Source: Gemella haemolysans (GTDB taxonomy: Bacteria > Bacillota > Bacilli > Staphylococcales > Gemellaceae). Taken from it: DNA of 37,047 nucleotides. Within the stretch, counting starts at the first letter, position 1. Each line of letters opens with the position of its first letter. The stretch is taken from positions 1-37,047 of the forward strand of contig NZ_JAQMFS010000077.1 of assembly GCF_028308085.1 (NCBI RefSeq). Reading direction: 5' to 3'. Of this stretch, positions 36,001 to 37,047 are shown piece by piece. The position numbers were made by a program, and so were the translations under genes. The notes below the pieces were generated by a model. The model did no database searches. It saw nothing but the letters and a program-made list of their open reading frames with translations, and was not told where the DNA came from.

Positions 36001-36398
36001 CTGAAATCGTTGAAGTAGGAGAAATCCCAACAACAGAAACAGCAGGACAAAAACCAAGTGTTAAAGTTAAGGTAAAACTACCATCAGGAGAAATCGTAGA
36101 AGTAGAAGTACCAGTAACAGTAACACCTAAACATGTAGAACCATCAACACCAGCTGGACCAACAACTCCAGAACAACCACAAGGTGAAAATGGAAATAAA
36201 CCTCAACCTGAAACACCAGCTAAACCAGAAAAACCTTCTGAAAATACAAAACCAGAAGCACCAAAAGCTCCAGTAGCTAAAGCAGGTGAAAAAGTATTAC
36301 CAAACACTGGTATCGCAGACAACAACTCTGCATTAGCAGGTTTAGGATTAGCAATCTTAGGATTAGCAGCGGCTGCAAGAAGACGCAAACAAAAATAA
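30045..36398 (+). CDS. Giant LPXTG-anchored adhesin with composite Rib-like repeats
   Basis: The 2117-aa protein begins at ATG 30045, behind a perfect AAAGGAGG. The open frame reaches 42 codons further upstream, but that part has no RBS and would bury the signal peptide. The YSIRK-type signal is QYGIKKFNVGTASVLVAAG, cleaved near NALA. Residues of about 60-260 are rich in Ala, Lys and Glu and probably helical or coiled-coil. About 460-900 is a beta-rich adhesive region (GEVKNRDYYLELGSKG onward). From residue 901 Rib/alpha-like repeats follow, built from VVVFEG, VYVVEG and VTVPK modules each ending in VPVTVLPK or VPVNVV. Three 70-aa TPIVVP modules follow, then a Pro-rich wall-spanning tail, LPNTG at 2085-2089, a helix and RRRKQK. 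The role is presumably adhesion. Confidence 0.92.
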   Translation: MYSKNNKKMNDQKQLEKVNQYGIKKFNVGTASVLVAAGFAFLGGGNALASNDTAVNNANEPATPAATATAKEEAPAPTVAKANKANLSAAIARVQNAIAKAAVTEKTSSAIEEGKAELANAQALEASETATQGEVDKATVALKNRAFVLESMPKATADKKEEKVNKNQDSRNGQAIPGQGESGFRAVDTTAANSAAEAAKYKAQRDNALPELQANIDKIQAQIAKEEALPANKKDQFKIDVLKGIKQKAENVITTANAADATSAQKMSQQAEAVKSERDLLASYLSGKTELGAPISENHVAYGNNPENGVFESLKEGFGDKVTFTDADKKSETIAKQYESGRDITNKVNNKPDAKDPIGSATYNWQEKTITKADAEAGMLNGWKIEKGDKVNAVKPLDVTNVTDKDGQPSTREVPKSKIYSNDGELKKYQTSGENSYVNGSGAVPSVTPTIDVMRTNVFGEVKNRDYYLELGSKGTTLSKEFDVNGNSRLNVNLIHSAAYGGSTATSAGERVKLTIVDAFTGKEIKPVEGKNGPLTTEQAALAANGWNHLDRIYDIPAETTKIKVLIEAGSQGTNTLINDNNINIKDGYLIGGIGIATAPAAEVVTNVRSDGKTGEYGYTKDTIYEKGQKGNFDITIKNTGGMNIDYYAASNVEVTVEVPKGVVLEDKIYNVNGGSNWLGNVWANTIKWVPNDPSDNSKGGKLTYNVPAGNRMAAAEKNSRTTSIPFTAADNFVGPADFKVTVKSGFGDTDAEGNRLYSYTANGLKPPYENEFNRNGLADSDNPDYKYGKVIFINSLQTNSVITVPINTTDEQLKAIAYKKAQEAIKSPEFTKLLTDVTGTATLGDKNGSTFVNKDDIAITKVAEDGRGVVKVPVTYTVDGKTYETTVDIEVNVVESKTKPVVVFEGDEITPANVKEKVEPSEIDGKKGTANEPKSSDIFKTDGKAGESGLKIPTTVTHNVDGTEVTEDVTVPVTVLPRTQGEVDVPKGATPDKVKETLKNKANELIKTPDFPAKVPEGYTVTVGEIPELPADIANKKGEPVVVKVPVTFTSPDGTTYTSEIPVTVNVKGSEVKPVYVVEGNQPKPADVNEAITPDKGGDLTPVTEADINKDVPTDKVKVGATDLAVKATVKYPTGDETVNVPVKVLPKATPTGVTVLKDTDDKALTDAVKEKANEAVSKLTNLPEGITASLDERETSYTLPKTDSNGDKDTVPVKVLYKDAKGNVVGEDTIKVPVKVVSSTPKPVVVFEGETPKLDKDSVTPGEGGTVGEPTTLPETAGKAGADDVSVDVPVTYDNGKVTETVKVPVTVLPKATADVTVAKNTTPDKLKELAKDKAKEAVEATDFKSKLPKGATVTVGDVTEEVLAKLTAEKGTNTGTVNVPVTYTVDGKDYTTTIPVTVNVKGSDVKPVYVVEGDKPTAEDVNKSITPDTDGTKTPVTDEDINKAIPTTEGKVGSKDVKVTTKVTYPNNVEEPITVPVTVLPKVKPEGVTVPKDADKTELAKVVKEKAEEAAKKLNGLPEGVTVTVTNVETTPGTDKTGVQTPATVTVEYKDKDGNKITKVIEVPVNVVSSTPKPVVVFEGETPKLDKDSVTPGEGGTVGDPTKVPSTVGKAGDKDVEVEVPVTYDNGKFKENVKVPVTVLPKPKAGEVIVPKDLSEKELKDKVGKDAENAINNEEFKKKLPEGAKVRVDLDNVKLPKTSTPGKAGEVEVPVIYTVNGKEYKTTVKVPVTVVEGKEQLVPKGDKPDPKDNITPGNYPEGSTFEYETPVDTSKPGKKEAVVIVKDKDGKEIVRVPVVVNVVEPKVTPIIVPERTKLTKKDVEKHIEIPGVTGWEIVGEPELPETFPAGVRPSATVTVKLPNGKTMKVQVPVIATPTVTPIVVPQGTTITPDDVKKHVNIPKESGWEIIEVGEIPTTETPGDKTSVKVKVKLPTGEVIELEVPVKVTPKETPAPTPTVKTTPIVVEVGTPITKEDVKKHVELPNGAEIVEVGEIPTTETAGQKPSVKVKVKLPSGEIVEVEVPVTVTPKHVEPSTPAGPTTPEQPQGENGNKPQPETPAKPEKPSENTKPEAPKAPVAKAGEKVLPNTGIADNNSALAGLGLAILGLAAAARRRKQK
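32745..35000 (+). repeat. Long-period (about 1 kb) composite repeat in the giant adhesin gene
   Basis: The PVVVFEG module begins at 32745, 33777 and 34773 (residues 901, 1245, 1577), so the higher-order period is 344 then 332 residues. Each period contains four different Rib-like modules of about 70-90 residues in the same order. The second and third copies of the first module are nearly identical in DNA (for example CCAAAATTAGACAAAGATTC in both), pointing to recent duplication or gene conversion. Confidence 0.85.
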
Positions 36399-36443
36399 AA
36401 AAACTATTTTTAAAGTAATATTACTTTGATGTAGTAAACGAAG

Positions 36444-36477
36444 AAGCACTCTTGATGAAAATCAGGAGTGCTTTTTT
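36444..36477 (+). terminator. Rho-independent terminator after the giant adhesin gene
   Basis: AAGCACTCTTGAT pairs with ATCAGGAGTGCTT around a GAAA loop, followed by a T-run. Confidence 0.93.
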
Positions 36478-36530
36478 GGCTCTTTGTTAAGTTCGGGGCA
36501 TGGGAAAATTCTGACTATAGATTTTAAGTT

Positions 36531-36559
36531 TTGAAACTTTAGTATATCTATAGTACATT
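36531..36559 (+). promoter_or_regulatory. Possible promoter of the 107-aa protein gene
   Basis: TTGAAA (36531-36536), 17-bp spacer, TACATT (36554-36559). An alternative is the extended -10 TGGTAAAAT at 36571-36579, without a good -35. Confidence 0.4.
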
Positions 36560-36606
36560 TATGTTTCATTTGGTAAAATAATACCATTAAAATTGAGAGG
36601 TGTAAT

Positions 36607-36930
36607 ATGTTAAAAAATATATTAGATAATGTTCTATCTTCAGGGAGTAATGTATCTGATGACAAAATAAAAGAATTAATTAATAATATTATCGGTGGAA
36701 ATCAAGCACCATCATTCGTTACTGATATTCTAAATAAGGCATTAGAACAACTAAATCAAGGTGCAGGTTCAGCGCTTGTGGCACCAATGATTAATAAAGT
36801 ATTAGAATCATATTCTGAGGAAAACTCATTAAGTAATGATATGAGTGAGTTGTTTAATATTACTAGTAATAGTGGAAGTGGTCTTAGTGATATTGCTGGA
36901 AATATTATTAACACATTAATTAAAAAATAG
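36607..36930 (+). CDS. Small protein of unknown function, 107 aa
   Basis: I do not recognise this protein. It is soluble-looking, without a signal peptide or membrane helix, and likely alpha-helical. Leu/Ile/Val-rich heptad-like helices (ILDNVLSSG, IKELINNIIGG, VTDILNKALEQLNQ, IAGNIINTLIKK) alternate with Gly/Ser/Asn-rich turns. Two stretches share the pattern x-I-x-N-x-I/L, which might be an internal duplication. RBS GAGAGG lies before the ATG. It is followed within 30 bases by an IS element, whose terminal hairpin may end its transcript. Confidence 0.65.
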   Translation: MLKNILDNVLSSGSNVSDDKIKELINNIIGGNQAPSFVTDILNKALEQLNQGAGSALVAPMINKVLESYSEENSLSNDMSELFNITSNSGSGLSDIAGNIINTLIKK

Positions 36931-36955
36931 TTTAAGAAAAAAAGAAGCCACGTTT

Positions 36956-37047
36956 TGTACCGACCCCAAAAAGTTAGACCAAAAAATCTAACTTTTTGGA
37001 GGTCGGTATTTTTATGACTAAATATAATTTTGAATTTAAAAAGAAAG
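36956..37047 (+). mobile_element. Left end of an IS3-family (IS150-like) insertion sequence, cut by the window
   Basis: The end TGTACCGACCCCAAAAAGTT matches the familiar terminal repeat of IS150-group elements in low-GC Gram-positives. It is part of a long hairpin: CCGACC and CCAAAAAGTTAGA pair with TCTAACTTTTTGG and GGTCGG. The transposase start lies just inside. The right end and any target duplication are outside the window. Confidence 0.82.
37014..37047 (+). CDS. IS3-family transposase OrfA, first residues only
   Basis: The reading frame MTKYNFEFKKK continues past the window edge. This opening is typical of the helix-turn-helix OrfA of IS150-type elements (M-x-K-Y-x-x-E-F-K). The RBS GGAGGT (36997-37002) lies in the 3' arm of the terminal hairpin. 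With only eleven residues the call leans on the terminal repeat beside it. Confidence 0.7.
   Translation, partial: MTKYNFEFKKK

Overview
The window looks like chromosome from a low-GC Gram-positive coccus of the Bacilli, most likely Gemella or a close relative. This is an inference from gene content, not a database match. The evidence is strong A+T richness, AGGAGG-type ribosome binding sites, EcsAB, a fused SecDF, two surface proteins with YSIRK-like signals and LPNTG sorting motifs, a T-box leader, a CodY-like box and Rib-like repeats.

Layout. Positions 1-1300 hold the end of a dispersed repeat and a leftward acyl-CoA dehydrogenase-like gene. It is divergent from an amino-acid permease (1668-3110) whose promoter carries a near-perfect CodY box. 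Next comes a rightward run of coaE, ecsA, ecsB, a degenerate HemY-like flavoprotein and an M17 leucyl aminopeptidase (3260-8690). A second copy of the dispersed repeat follows, then a T-box leader with one Stem I (specifier CGC, arginine) and two successive antiterminator/terminator modules, which controls a three-gene amino-acid ABC transporter (9379-11590). A small membrane protein, a PbuG/AzgA-type purine permease, a BrnQ branched-chain amino-acid carrier, a leftward methyltransferase, murE and prfC continue to 19664.

The most notable locus is 19729-20560. A consensus promoter drives three perfect-period 42-bp repeats, a rho-independent terminator and then a 187-aa ToxN/AbiQ-family protein. 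This is the architecture of a type III (RNA antitoxin) toxin-antitoxin and phage-defence system. It is followed by gtrA with a HAD hydrolase, secDF, and a third (inverted) copy of the dispersed repeat.

The right third is a cell-surface region: a GT4-type glycosyltransferase, a 1022-aa LPNTG protein with 17-residue repeats, a giant 2117-aa LPNTG protein with composite Rib-like repeats, and a small 107-aa protein of unknown function. The left end of an IS3-family (IS150-like) element begins at 36956 and runs off the window.

Functional themes are amino-acid and purine uptake under nutrient control (CodY, T-box), envelope biogenesis (MurE, SecDF, surface adhesins and a probable modifying glycosyltransferase), and defence or mobile elements (type III TA, IS, dispersed MITE-like hairpin elements). 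All functional calls rest on reading motifs by eye; no searches were run.
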